Assembly (NCBI GenBank): GCA_020744225.1
Contig: JAGMWG010000021.1
Location: 558,001 to 622,000, forward strand
Source: Paraphoma chrysanthemicola
Taxonomy: Eukaryota > Ascomycota > Dothideomycetes > Pleosporales > Phaeosphaeriaceae
Reading direction: 5' to 3'
DNA: 64,000 nt
In this document: positions 32,691 to 45,069 of the stretch, piece by piece
Layout: the number at the start of each line of letters is the position of its first letter
Position numbering within the stretch: the stretch's first letter is position 1
Position numbers and translations under genes: made by a program
The notes under the pieces: model-generated
What the model saw: the letters and a program-made list of their open reading frames with translations, nothing else
The model's database searches: none
Told to the model about the DNA's origin: nothing

Positions 32691-34003
32691 CTATTCCTGA
32701 TTAAAATCCACTACCGCCCTTCCTGCGATTTCGCCACGCTTCAACTTCTGAACCGCTTCGTTGAACTGGCTGAGCGGGTACACTGTGTAGATGGGTTTGA
32801 GCAAGCCTCGTCTCGCAAACTCGAGCGTCTTGTCAACGTCCGCTAAGCTGCTGACAATGGTGCCGGAGACACTTTGCTTCCTGAAACACAGCGCACTCGG
32901 ATCCACGTCGATGTGATGCTTGCCCGCCGGAGGAAGTCCAATGCACATGACTTTTCCTCCCACACGTCCGCCAAGGAGCGAAAGAGATGTTGGATAGCTC
33001 TGGACGGCTGTGACAAACACACCGTGAGCGCCAATGCCGTCACAAATACGCACAACTTCTTCTGCGACATTGTCAACTTTCCTGAAGTCAATGAAGTGCT
33101 CCGCTCCAGCGGTGTCGATACAGAGCTTCCGCTTGTCCTCGCCGCTGTCGATGGCTATTGCCCTGAGTCCCATTGCTTTGGCGAGCTGTACTCCCTGCAT
33201 GCCTACACCACCACCGCCTCCGGGGAAGACGGCCCAGTCGCCTGGCTTCAGATTCGACTCCTTAATCGAGGTATAGATTGTGGATGCCGAGCACATGATC
33301 GGGCCGGCAATCTAGAGATGAGGTACTAGATTAGCGAACGATGCACTCGTATCATACTGGCGATTCGACCTACGTAGTCACTAACACCATCTGGAATCAG
33401 TGTTGTGTATCGCTCCGGCGAAACAATGTACTGCTTGTATGATCCGTCGACCATGAGGCCAGTCGTGACTGCCTTTGAACAGTAGCACTCATCACCGCTT
33501 CGGCAATGCTCGCAGGCACCACACGTGTCTTGAATTGGCTGGTTACGTCAGCTATTTATTGTCTTCACAGGCCCTGTTGTCCGGCCGGTTGGGCGATGAA
33601 GAAGCTCGTAACGTGTAGCGTGCTCGCATACCTTGTACCCAGCTCGCATGCCAGGCTTCAGAGTCTTGACCTGGTCGCCAACCTTGACGATTACGCCTGC
33701 ACCTTCATGCCCAGCACACTTGACTCCAAAAACTGACATCTTTGGCATCGCCCAATCGTTGAGCATGAAGTGTAGGTCGGACATGCAGATGCCAGTCACA
33801 TTGAGCTTGATCAGGACATCAGAAGGTCCTGTTATGTTTGTTAATCTTGCTCCTCCAAGTTTGCTTCATGGACGCGGCAGCGTACCAATCTCAGGAACCG
33901 GCAGGTCCTGGACCTCGACATGAAAGTCTGGGCCTTCATTGACCACGACGCCTGCTTTGCATGTCTTCGGGATCTCGAACGTTTGGACCTTCTCTTCTGC
34001 CAT
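32691..34003 (-). CDS. Zinc-dependent alcohol dehydrogenase (MDR family)
   Basis: Four exons on minus: 33886..34003, 33632..33828, 33374..33538 and 32691..33311 (introns 57, 93 and 62 nt), 366 aa. Splicing yields the catalytic zinc site ICMSDLH (Cys and the following Asp/His) and GHEGAGVIVKVG, the structural zinc cluster CGACEHCRSGDEC, and the Rossmann FPGGGGGVGMQGVQLAKAMG. The C-terminal GEIAGRAVVDF is typical of the tetrameric fungal and bacterial ADHs. Catalytic residues look intact; no targeting peptide (MAEEKVQTFEIPKT), so cytosolic. It oxidises or reduces primary or secondary alcohols with NAD(H); the substrate is unknown. Ser replaces the usual His/Thr after the catalytic Cys. Confidence 0.93.
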
Positions 34004-35166
34004 GATGTAGGATGGTGCCGAGTGAAGTCTCTCTGAGCAGGTCGAAAGAAGCGATAAGCTGAAGTCCAGGTCTAGAATGTACCCCTCCTGACATAATATA
34101 CAGTTACTGACGCGCCGAAGCCGAGCTACTCAAGAGCTCTACGCGTAGCCGTCAAGCCACGCTATTCCCCTCCCCACATTGGTAATATCTCCACCTCCTC
34201 ATCTTCCTACGGGATTACCACCTATCATAGTGCACCATAAGCTCGACTCAATAGCTCCGAGTAGATTTTCTTAGGCGGTATCATTCTCATCCTATAAAAC
34301 GCGACTTGTCTGCGACCCGCACACACACTGGTACTTAACTAATCACATTTTGATATTATGCGACGACGATACTACAACCATCTGTACATCATCCATTCCT
34401 CTTCTCTGATGCTGCCCCTGTGGTGATGTAACCTGGGGAGGATCTGAGAGGAATGCGGGGTGGAAACGTGGGGTTCTCTCGGAATCGGAACGCAAATATC
34501 TCCCAGACGTAACATTAGATGGGCCGAACTTGGATACCTAGGTAAGGCCGAAAGTCGCGGCAGCACGTGAGCATTCGAATTTCTACGCATGCTTACATAC
34601 AGTGCGATGCCTGGAACATTCATCCTCAGTGGGCGTAGACCGCCACTTGCCGCCACAGCTTCCTGTTCTGCCCGACCTGACGGTGAACGGCTTCTGCCTC
34701 GGCACATGTCACTTATGTCAGTGCACGTGATCTGGTGTGTCGATCGCAGCCAATCCGCGATCGAACGCTCATCTTGACGAATCAGAACGCGCAGATTTGA
34801 GCATGGAATGCACTTCGTGAGCGGTTCCGAGATGGCGAGACACGTTGGCGGGGTTGCGGGACCCACATGCTGTCATTGAAAGTATGAGACAAGAATGCTG
34901 CGCAGTTGTCTTGTGGACAGAGGAAGACATAGAGTGAGCTTTATAGATGGCGGCAATTGATACAGCGGCTTCTACAGCAGCGGGTTGGGGTATCTGGAAG
35001 TGTGCGGAGCCATCGCGGTAAAGCAGTGGTGGGGTGGCCGTGATCCTGCGCGGAAAGTAGCTAAAAGTTGCGGACCCATGCACCTAAATGCGGGAGGGGC
35101 AAACACAACAAGTGGGCATCCAGCCATTCGTGCTTATGAATGAATGCCCCGCTGCTTGTACATAAC
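34004..35166. other. Intergenic, no gene seen
   Basis: 1.16 kb between divergent genes (ADH on minus, catalase-peroxidase on plus). Overlapping short frames only. A TATAAAA lies at about 34294 but is too far from either start to assign. Confidence 0.45.
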
Positions 35167-37676
35167 ATGCTGCGACGAACTCAGCTTTTAGCTCGACTTT
35201 CCTACATTCCACTCTCTACACGTACCTTTTCGACAACAGCAATCATGTCCAAAGGCGAGTGTCCTATGCGAACTGCCAACGTCGCAGGCGGCGGCACCAG
35301 GAACCAAGATTGGTGGCCAAATGAGCTCAGGGTAAATGTGCTCCGACAGCACGACCCACGGTCGAACCCTCTCGGCCCCGAGTTCAACTACAGCGAGGAG
35401 TTCAAGAAGCTCGACTACGATGCATTGAAGAAGGACCTCACTGCTTTGATGACCGACTCCCAGGAATGGTGGCCTGCGGATTTCGGTCACTACGGCGGTC
35501 TCTTGTAAGTCAAGTCGTCATTGAACTGGCAATGGCGTGCTAATTCATCGGACAGCATCCGAATGGCATGGCACTCTGCAGGTACCTACCGTGTCAGTGA
35601 TGGCCGAGGTGGTGGCGGTGATGGCCAGCAGCGTTTCGCTCCTCTGAACGCTTGGCCCGACAATGTCTCGCTCGACAAGGCTCGTCGTCTCCTTTGGCCC
35701 ATCAAGCAGAAGTATGGCAACAAGATCTCCTGGGCTGATCTGATGCTCCTCACCGGCAACGTTGCTCTTGAGTCCATGGGCTGCGAGACCTTCGGCTTCG
35801 CTGGTGGCCGCTCCGACACATTCCAGTCTGACGAGTCTGTCTACTGGGGTGGAGAGGACACATGGCTCGGCAACGATGTCCGCTACTCGGATGGCAACAA
35901 GGGTGTTGAAGGCCAAGGCGTTGTCGATGGCGACCAGCACAAGAAGGACCACAAGGACATCCACTCGCGAGAGCTAGAGAAGCCTCTAGGCGCCGCACAC
36001 ATGGGTCTCATCTACGTCAACCCAGAGGGTGAGTACTTTCTTTACGAGCTTCTGTGTCTCAAGCTGACTTTTCAGGTCCCGACGGTGTTCCAGACCCAGT
36101 TGCTGCTGCACGCGACATCCGCACAACCTTCGCCCGCATGGCCATGAACGACGAGGAGACCGCTGCTCTCATTGTTGGAGGTCACTCCTTCGGCAAGACT
36201 CATGGAGCTGCTCCCTCTGAGAACACTGGCCCCGACCCCAACGCCGAGGACATTGGCACTCAGGGTTTCGGTTGGATCAACAAGCACGGCAGTGGCAAGG
36301 GCCCTGATACCATCACCAGTGGTCTCGAGGTCACCTGGACTGGTACACCCACCAAGTGGAGCAACAAGTACCTCGAGTACCTCTACAAGTACGAGTGGGA
36401 GCTCGAGAAGAGCCCCGCTGGTGCCAACCAGTACGTCGCTAAGACCGACGACCTCATCATCCCAGACGCCTACGACCAGAACAAGAAGCATAAGCCAAGG
36501 ATGTTGACCACCGATCTGTCGATGCGCATGGATCCCGGCTACGAGAAGGTCACGCGCCGCTGGCTCGACCACCCCGAGGAGCTCCACGACGCCTTCACTC
36601 GCGCCTGGTTCAAGCTTCTCCATCGTGATATGGGTCCACGATCCAGGTGGCTGGGCCCCGAACTCCCCAAGGAGGTGCTCATCTGGGAAGACCCAGTTCC
36701 CCAGGCTGAGGGTACCCTCGAGGAGTCTGACATCAGCGCTTTGAAGAAGGAGATCCTGTCAGCTGGTATCGAGCCATCCAAGCTCATCCGCACCGCCTGG
36801 GCGTCTGCCGCCTCTTTCCGTGGTAGCGATAAGCGTGGTGGTGCCAACGGTGCCCGCATCCGCCTCGCACCCCAGAAGGACTGGGAGGTCAACAACCCCA
36901 AGGAGCTTGCTGAGGTGCTCAAGGCTCTTGAGGACATCAAGTCCAAGTCTGGCAAGAACGTCTCTCTTGCTGACTTGATCGTTCTCGCTGGTACCGCTGC
37001 GGTTGAGAAGGCTGCTGGTGTCTCCGTGCCCTTCGCACCCGGCCGCACCGATGCTACACAGGAGCAGACTGATGCGCAGTCCTTTGAGCATCTCGAGCCC
37101 GTGACTGATCCCTTCCGAAACTACGGCAAGAGCACTCCTCGCGCCCGCACTGAGCAGTTGGATCTCGACAAGGCCAACCTTCTCCGTCTCACCGCACCTG
37201 AATGGGCAGTCCTTGTCGGAGGTCTGCGTGCTCTCAACGCCAACTGGGACGGCTCTTCGCACGGTATCCTTACCAAGCGCCCAGGCCAGCTCACCAACGA
37301 CTTCTTCGTCAACCTCCTCGACGTCAGCACCGAGTGGAAGGCAGCCGACAAGTCAACTCCATCAGAGCTCTATGAGGGTGTCGACCGCAAGTCGGGCCAG
37401 AAGAAGTGGACTGGCACTCGTCACGATCTCATCTTTGGCTCGCATCCTGAACTACGCGCTATCGCAGAGGTTTACGCGCAGCCCGACAACTCGGACAAGT
37501 TTGTGAAGGACTTTGTGGCAGCTTGGGGCAAGATTATGACAAACGACCGCTACGACCTCAAGCAGGGCAAATCGGTGAGTGGCTCATCGAGTACTTCCAG
37601 GCCTCGTCTTTGAGAGAAGCGGGATCTAGCCTGACGCGTTGCTTTTGTGTTTTGCTTGTAGAAGCACTCTGTTTGA
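35167..37676 (+). CDS. katG: Catalase-peroxidase (KatG) with mitochondrial-type leader
   Basis: Four exons, 35167..35504, 35556..36028, 36076..37574 and 37662..37676 (introns 51, 47 and 87 nt), 774 aa. The heme enzyme breaks down H2O2 by both catalase and peroxidase cycles. The first join restores GGLFIRMAWHSAGTYR with the distal Arg-Trp-His, GLIYVNPEGP holds the Tyr of the Met-Tyr-Trp adduct, and LIVGGHSFGKTHGA holds the proximal His. The second half repeats the fold (IRTAWASAASFRGSDKRGGANGARIRL). The N-terminal 26 residues, MLRRTQLLARLSYIPLSTR then TFSTTAI, are an Arg/Ser-rich leader before MSKGECPM, the usual start (35245). Skipping the 15-nt last exon leaves the frame open to 37613. Confidence 0.95.
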
Positions 37677-38583
37677 GTCCGGGACTGACAAGTGATGATA
37701 GTCATGAATCTATATATAGAACCCAAAAGATACCTAGGTAGCGCAGTGTAGGATCAAATAGGCAGTTAGGCAATACGGAGTTTAGTCTTTCAATACAGAC
37801 AAACCTGAGTATCCAGTCTGCGAACAGTGTTTTGCTTGAAGCCCTCATTTCATCTCCTCGTTCAAAGAACCAATCGAAGCAGCTTTCACATGTCGTGAGT
37901 TGCTCACGCCACCAGCATTGCGCATCCGCTCACAACATGGGAATTGATGAATTGATGAATTGATGCACGAACGGCTGTGGGCTCCTTCAGCGAGTGACCT
38001 GGAGGAATTGGCTCCCTGGCTCGAATGTGTGGTAGCGAAGTTGCACAGGCTCATGGATCGCCGCGGAGGAGCGTGGTGGGGCGTCATGGTGGCTGAACAT
38101 GCCGTTGATACTGGGCGCGCTATGTGCCCCTAGCTTTATTGTGCCCAACATTCAACTCACGTCACTCTTCAAGCTGACCCTCGGAACCACTGGGCATGGA
38201 AAGGCGGAGAGGGCGCACAGCCCTGCAGTGTGCATGCGGAGCTGCACGACATCGCTGGAAACCTGTCTGCAAACTAGAGATAACCCGACCCTGCCTGCCC
38301 CAGATATTGCGAGGCTCCCTTTCACCCACCTAGGTATCTCCGCAAAGCAGGGAAGCTGCACCGTAATTGTTGAGGAGGAGTAGTCGCCCGCACGCGCCCG
38401 CCGCGTCGTCTCACTTCGTGCTTGTATATACCTCTGGGCCTTGTCGCCAGTGACACTGGCAAGAAAGCACGCTCCACGGACCTGCACCGCGGTGCTTTTC
38501 GCTGTAGCCGGTAAGACCTCTTTGCGCCGACTCCCAATGCACCCCTCTTCTGTGCGACACCTATTTATCTCTCCCCTCCGTGC
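37677..38583. other. Intergenic, no gene seen
   Basis: 907 bp between two plus-strand genes. A short GAATTGAT microsatellite (three units) at 37941-37966. A TATATA at about 38424, 160 bp before the next ATG, could be a TATA box. Nothing else recognised. Confidence 0.4.
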
Positions 38584-41330
38584 ATGAGCTTCTTCAAACA
38601 GACAAATCGCCCGCGTGTCCGGGCTCTATGGTTGGGCAGTCAAAAACCCTCGACGACTGACGATATCCCTCCCCCAGCAGATTCTAGCACTATCGACCCT
38701 CTACCACGGTTGACCAGACACGCAACCGACCCCGCCTCTATAAACCTCCACATTCCTCCGCTCTCCGTATTCTCCACTTCGTCCATCCGCTCTGCTGATG
38801 TCGTCATGTCCAACTCTGCTACTATTACTTTCTCTCAAACGGGCATTCAGCCTCCAGTCTATGTGGTCACCTCACTCAGCGATCCGCCATGGGATATACT
38901 AGAGATGAACGTGGAGAAGGAGCAGACTGCTTCTGACAACCTTATTTTCACGCGACGGTTTGAAGGTGTAGCCGAGGGCAGCTACCAGTACAAGATCCGG
39001 ATTGGAGATGGTCATTGGGTACTGGACGAGTCGAGAGACTGTGGTACGTAGTCGTCACCTCATGGTACGCTAGCGGTGCTAGTCTAATACCCTGCAGCTA
39101 CCGACGAGCATGGCAACCGAAATAACGTCGTCCACGTAAAAGCCGCCAGTCCCGCGACTCCCTTAGATTCCACGTCAGACACTGCAACATCAAATGAACA
39201 AAACGCAGCAGAAGCGAAGCCAGAAAAGCCTTTGAACCCAACGCCGCCTCGCAGGGACAGCACTGTTGATTCAGATGGTGGCTCGCAGCTGCCTCCCATG
39301 CCAATCCCATTCGTCGTTGTCGAGAAAGTCGCAGACAAAGAACAACCAGAGTACGGTGACACGGAACCCGTGAGCCTCCCCGTGGACGAATCTAAGCGCA
39401 CGGCCGATGCCGAACCCGACGTCGAAGTAGTCAAGGACGACACTGCTGCAGAGGAGCCCTCTAAATCACCACCGTTGCCGCTGGTGGTAGTCGAGAAGAC
39501 CGACGACAATCCTGCTTACGGCGACGACTTTGGTAAGGATGCGAGCATCGGCCAAAAGGTTGCTCGTGACATGAGAGCTGCAGATGCTTCACCAGACAAG
39601 ACTGTCATCAAGCCCGAATCTCCGAAAGACACGGCACCCGATGTGGAGGAAGCGACTCCCTTGTTTCACCATGAGTCATTCCAAGCGGACCAGCGACCGC
39701 CTGCGCTGGCAATGGACATTGTTGACGAAGTATCAGTCCAGTCCTCCACCGATCAGACCAGCTCTGGTGACATCGTCAACACGCCGTCGGACTCACAAGA
39801 TGACGAGGAGTCGAGGACTGAGCCACTTTTATCACATGAAACTGCAGCTGTCGATCGCAATACTGAGCTGGGAAGTGGTCCGCTTCTTTCACACGAAACT
39901 GGGCTCAACGGTGGTATCGGATCATCCGACGAGGAAGATGACGGCGATGAGTTGGACGCTGCTCCGCTGTTGCCTCATGAAACGGGATTCTCGTCATATA
40001 AGGGCAGCGAGATCACCACTGATAGCCGCGACGAGGACGAAGGCTATGAAGCTAGGTCTTTCGAGCCGGACGAAGCCCCAACGTTCAGTCGCAGGCATGA
40101 CGTAAACAACGGAGACGAGTATGACGAGTGTTACGAAGATGATGTGCCGCTTCTGCCTCACGAGCGGGGCGACTCCGCAATCGCAGACCACTCTGGCTCG
40201 GATGAAGAAATCCCCTTCACACTACACGGTCAGCCAACTTTCAGTCACGAGACAGACGGCGAGAAGCAGCTGTTTGGTGGCAGCGGACGTCCCCCGATAT
40301 TCAGGACACGCACTAACAGTAGTACCCTGCCACACAAACTGCCCCGATCAGATGAGGAAGACGAGAATTTATTGGACCCGTCTCTTGAACGCTTCCCTAC
40401 TAGTCGCGAACAAATCCTAGAGCGCGTGGCTACAATTGGTCGCCACCTCCCTGAGGATGAAACTACCGGAGACACTATCCATTCGCCAGTAATGTCAGTG
40501 CTCTCACAAGCCTGCTCCTCTGTTGAACTTGCTCCCGTGAAGTCATATATCTCACTTGCATCGGTTCCAGAGGACGACTACTCCGATGAAAACGAAATGG
40601 ACGATGCGGCTAGCCTCCCGTCACCCATGATGATCAACGCTGGTCGCCCTCTCACCGCATTTGTGCGAGATCCGCACGCGACACCAAAGCCTGATAGTGA
40701 CCCGGCCGAGACAACAAATGATCACGATGAAGAGACGTCCAAGGCTCACACCACGGAAACGAGCGAAGCTGATGGTGTTGGGAAGAGTGACGGGACAAAG
40801 GACAGCATCCTCAGCAAGTTGAAGGATGCAAGCGCAACGGCAAAAGACGTTGCATTGTCCAATACTCGGCCACAAACTACCGAAAAAAGCGGCACACCTT
40901 CCAGTGAGGAGCAATCTGCACCTGCTGTTGAGCCACAGCTTCGACAGCGACAAGTACCAAAGAGCAACGAACCTGAGCCCACCACCACGGACGATACAGA
41001 CGGCGCCAACCGTGCCATGACTCCCACTCCTTCCAAGCAACTTGATAAGCGCAACGAAACCTTCTTCCAGAACCTCATCCGCCTTGTATTTGGATCCGTC
41101 GGCCGCTTCTTCACCGCCTGCGTAGGTGACCGGAAACGCGCTGGGTAAGCCCACCCCGAGATTCTTTCCACTGACCCCCCCTCGGTCTCGAACAGGCCGC
41201 CTACCAAACGATTCCAGAGTTTTTTTTCTCTCTTTTGCTTACTCTATCATCGCTAATCCACCACACCAGCATCACCATATTCGTTTTCGTCGTTGCTGCA
41301 ACGGCATACTATGTCCTCGCCTTGGCATAG
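38584..41330 (+). CDS. Tail-anchored glycogen-binding-module (CBM48/AMPK-beta type) protein with PLLxHE repeats
   Basis: Three exons, 38584..39043, 39098..41144 and 41270..41330 (introns 54 and 125 nt), 855 aa. Residues about 75-165 form a CBM48/AMPK1-type domain: ATITFSQTGIQPPVYVVTSL, WDILEMNVE, FEGVAEGSYQYKIRIGDGHW, then DATDEHGNRNNVVHVK across the first intron. The long middle is acidic and disordered and contains six copies of a P-L-[LF]-x-H-E motif (near 39656, 39821, 39877, 39961, 40140 and 40231). The tiny third exon gives a hydrophobic end, ITIFVFVVAATAYYVLALA, immediately before the stop: a tail anchor. Translation could start at the inner MSNSATITF. By analogy to mammalian STBD1 (glycogen-membrane tether), a glycogen-to-membrane role is inferred. 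Confidence 0.85.
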
Positions 41331-42651
41331 AGCAAGCTAACCATAATGCGGTCGTTGGGCTTTGAAGAAGATATTGAGCAGATTGTACGATATGAGACGT
41401 GCCGCTAAGGAAGGCAATATGTGCTTGATGAAGGACATGTGATTATGGTACGCGAGCGCTTGGGCGCGATGGTATTGGGATTGGGAATGGCAACGGTGTT
41501 GGCGGTGGATGAATACCCCAGCTTAGTAGTAATTTGGATCGAATCCTTGTTCTACATATTCTTCCTCTCATGGAGTTCCAGCTTGTGTGACGCCGTGTTG
41601 CTATGTTGTTGCTTATGAGTACTTTGCTAGTGTTGTAAAGTCATGGAGCTGTAGTGCTGTATGGCTTTCTAGGACGCTTGTGACCTTGACATCGAACGGT
41701 AGATGTATGCGCCAAGTATATGGCACTGCAAAGCGTTGGTGGCTGTTTGAGCTGCTGTGAGGCACATGACATAGCTACTATCATGTCTACTCCCACTAAC
41801 CCAGCCCCAAGCGCTGAGCAAAAGTACCTTTAGTTTCATTAGTACCGTTTCTGATATAGGTGTCGTCAAACCGTTCAATTGCGATGCTCGTCCGGATCGC
41901 GAAATGCATCCGATCCCGAATCGCGTCCAAAATCGCGCTTGGCCGATTCCAGTACACAAGAATCCACTACCGCGTCTCAATACGAAAGAAAAGGAGCACG
42001 TTTATGCGTTCCTGGATCCAGCGCTCCGGGATCATCCATCTTGTAGGGATACCGAGATCGCCCTCCCCGAGCGCTTGGCACAAAACATACGAACCACTCC
42101 TCGCGCTCTCAAGAACCGCAGCCTCGGGCCCTCAGCCACTGTGTGCATGTCGATCTGGTTTTGTGGGCGGTGTTGGTCCAGGTACTTGGGTCGAGATGTG
42201 GTTTCGGACGTCCATGTGTTACAGGACATGCCGCACCATGACCACCATGGGAAGGGATGCTTCCGTACGACAACGACAAAAGTGCCGGGATGCAGATTCT
42301 TGCTCGGGTTTCTAGAAGTTTCATGGACGTTCGATTACGTTGGCTTGGGATTATGCCGATGTGTTTTGGGAGGAGGGGTGCTGCGATTGCGATGCGCGTG
42401 GATCCGGCGCATGTTGGGCCCGTAGGTGGGTCGTTGTCGGCTTGTTAAAGATGTGCTGAGCCCACACGGCTGGATGCCGAAGCGGCCTGTGGTGTATTTG
42501 TTGTAGCGATCCATTGCGGCTTGTTTTCGGTCTCGTGCTCTTTTTTCCATCCTCTTGCCTTCGAAATACGAGATTGGAATGCCCATGTCATCGATACGAA
42601 GCTCATTTGCCCGATTGCTCCTCCACTTTGGTTTATGACAATTAAAACCTC
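41331..42651. other. Intergenic with an unassigned minus-strand frame
   Basis: 1.3 kb before the rhodopsin-domain gene. On minus, 42335..42586 encodes an 83-residue frame with a protein-like basic start (MGIPISYFEGKRMEKRARDR) but no homologue was recognised and no exon chain could be closed. A second minus frame nearby (42032..42229) looks similar in composition. These could be a decayed small gene; I cannot support more. Confidence 0.3.
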
Positions 42652-44062
42652 ATGGGGCACATATTCGAAGTGCCGCCGGGTGATAACCAGGGACCGATAT
42701 TGAATCGCATCAGCCTTGCACAGTATACAATAGCAGTCATTGCTGTGGCGCTTCGGTGAGTATTCCAGCTGTACATTGGCCTTCCTTTCTGATGCACTCT
42801 AGATTTGGGACGCGCGCTTGGCTGGTAAAGAAGTTCGGTCTCGATGACTTGTTCATCGCGTTAGCGGTGGTGAGTTGTTTGACTGTATATGTTACTGCGA
42901 TGAGATGGACTCACAGCACGACAGATTCTTGGAGGTGCACAGACGGTGACTATCATCTTGCAAGTCGAGCATGGCCGCGGCCGGCATTCCAAAGACCTTG
43001 AATTGGAAGACTTCAACCAAATGTTGTTGTATAAGTGGCTGAACATGCTCGTATATTTCGTGGCAAATTGGTAGGTTCAAGCTCGAGACTGGCAGGTTAT
43101 TGCTGAGCATTCGTAATAGGGCCGTCAAGATGAGCATTCTGGCCTTGTACTATCGAATAGGCTCAGGAAGACGGGGCTTGATACAAGCTCGCGCCGTCTG
43201 GATCACTGCTGCAGTCATCAGCGCATTCACTCTGGCGAGCTTTATGGTGAGCATGACACTGGCATGGACGACTTCTTGAACTTACCATTGTGTAGGCGCA
43301 GCTCCTAGCCTGCATACCACTCCATCGAATTTGGGATGTCGAAAGACAGCCTCAAGGCTGCATCAACGGCGCCATTTTCATGCAAGTCTCGGCAGCCATC
43401 AATGTCGCCACCGATGTTGTGTTGTTGATATTCCCGTTGCCGCTACTGCCATTGCTGAGATTCAACAAGAAACAAAGAAGTAAGGTCCTCCGTCGAGTCG
43501 CCTGAACACTGCTAATACCAAAAAGCTGCCCTAGCGCTCATACTGTCCATTGGCCTAATCCCAATCATAGCTAGTACAATGCGGTTGTGCGAGATCGTGA
43601 TGTCTGGAAGTCCAATCTCGAAGGGTAAAAGTTGGCAGGAAGCTGATTCAAGCTGGTATGACAGCCACGTCCCTGCTCCGCGTTCGAGTCTGCTGACAAG
43701 TATGGTGTAGGACATGGGCCTGGGTGCCTGTATGGTCCCAGATCGAAGTCGATGTCGGCATTCTCGCGGCCTCGCTTCCCAGTCTAAGTCCGCTGGTGAA
43801 GCGATTGTGGTCAGGCTTCACAACTAAGAGATCATCGACGCCCTCTCAAATGCCAGACTTCCCGCAGTATCTTGACAGCGTCAATCAGCCAGGCGGACCA
43901 AGAAGAGGGAGCATAGACATAGAGAAATCTTTCAAGGCTGATGAGAGCAACTATTGGGATGGCTTGTCGGTTGTAGTGGACGAGATTGGCGTCGCGAAGA
44001 CCGCGGATGCACGGATTGCTTTAAGGCTGAAACCTGCGCAGATTGTGTACATTAAGAACTAA
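42652..44062 (+). CDS. Rhodopsin-domain (PTH11-type) seven-helix membrane protein
   Basis: Seven exons, 42652..42755, 42803..42869, 42925..43070, 43120..43246, 43296..43479, 43526..43655 and 43711..44062 (introns 46-55 nt), 369 aa. The splice chain gives the fungal rhodopsin-domain hallmarks: VALRFGTRAWLVKKFGLDDL after helix 1, LYKWLNMLVYFVANWAVKMSILALYYRI, AQLLACIPLHRIWD, CINGAIFMQVSAAINVATD with LLIFPLPLLPLL, and the final SSWTWAWVPVWSQIEVDVGILAASLPSLSPL. The cytosolic tail is about 80 residues. Members are orphan fungal GPCR-like sensors (PTH11 class); the ligand is unknown. Every exon join keeps frame and family motif. Confidence 0.9.
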
Positions 44063-45069
44063 AGAAGAATAGAATATGTTTTGAAGGTCCGTCTTGCGCA
44101 GATTTTGTTGAAGCAAGTTCACGAGTAATTATGGCGCCGAGGCACGTTCCTCATCAGCGGAAAGAACAGCGCATGTCGGCACACAACAACAATGCATTCT
44201 GACAGTGCTTATGAACGACGGTGGTGCGGCGAGAAGGAAGAAGGTCGCGAAACTTCGAAGGAGTGTGCAATGATTTGCCAAGCCGCTAAATTAGCACGGA
44301 CTGGAATGGAGATTGATTTCCGCAGGTGTCACTGTTGCAGCGAAGGTCATCTCTTGTACATCCGCTCGGACCCAAGATTTTCCATGCAGCTATTTTTGTT
44401 ACCACTCTATGCTCTGAGAAAGGTTCATATGTCAGGAACGATCTCTTGACCAATGCCCGAGCCGCAGAGAAGTCGCAGTGGAAGTTGCTACATGTGGCGA
44501 GGCCGGTCAGAGATTGAGGATACGATACTGCATCATCTACATGGAGATCTACTGCATTCTCGACTCAAGTACTTAGTCGTAAGCGGCAGGTCGTCTCCGC
44601 CGATCACATGCCCCAAAGAAGCTACCCTTCCAGAAGCCAACCGCTCCTGCCTCACGATATTGCGGGGAATCCAAGAATAGCTTCGCTATTTAGTAAAAAG
44701 GTTCAATGTTCTGATTATGGGAGGCGCAAGACCTGGGGTACGGGAGACGCAATCTGGCTAAATACGGTCGAGAGCGAGAGCCAACCGAACGCAACTGTCA
44801 CTGACACTTACGGCATATTAAGGCTTAAATCGACGTCAAAGTGTTATACGATCACTGAGACAATCTAGTCTCCGGGGGCCCTGTACCTTGCAGCTATGTA
44901 ACGGTGATTTGCGGGAGAGGTGCGTTCATAGCTCAGTGTATATAAGACAGGAAGCGGTAGGTAAACGCAGAACGCTATCGCAAATCAGAACTCCTTCGAG
45001 AATACCACCTATAGACTGCATCTTGAACAACTCACATTTGCCACCTCGTTCTGTACTCTCAACAACATA
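44063..45069. other. Intergenic, promoter side of secreted protein gene
   Basis: 1.0 kb without a supported gene. It holds the TATA element listed at 44939. Confidence 0.45.
44939..44946 (+). promoter_or_regulatory. TATA box candidate
   Basis: TATATAAG lies 131 bp upstream of the ATG of the secreted DUF4360 protein, followed by a pyrimidine/CAACT-type leader that looks like a fungal transcription start region. The match is to consensus only. Confidence 0.5.

Noticed and set aside
41860..42425. Plus-strand frames of 150-170 codons
   Set aside because: Cys/Arg-rich, no exon logic, no motif; likely chance.
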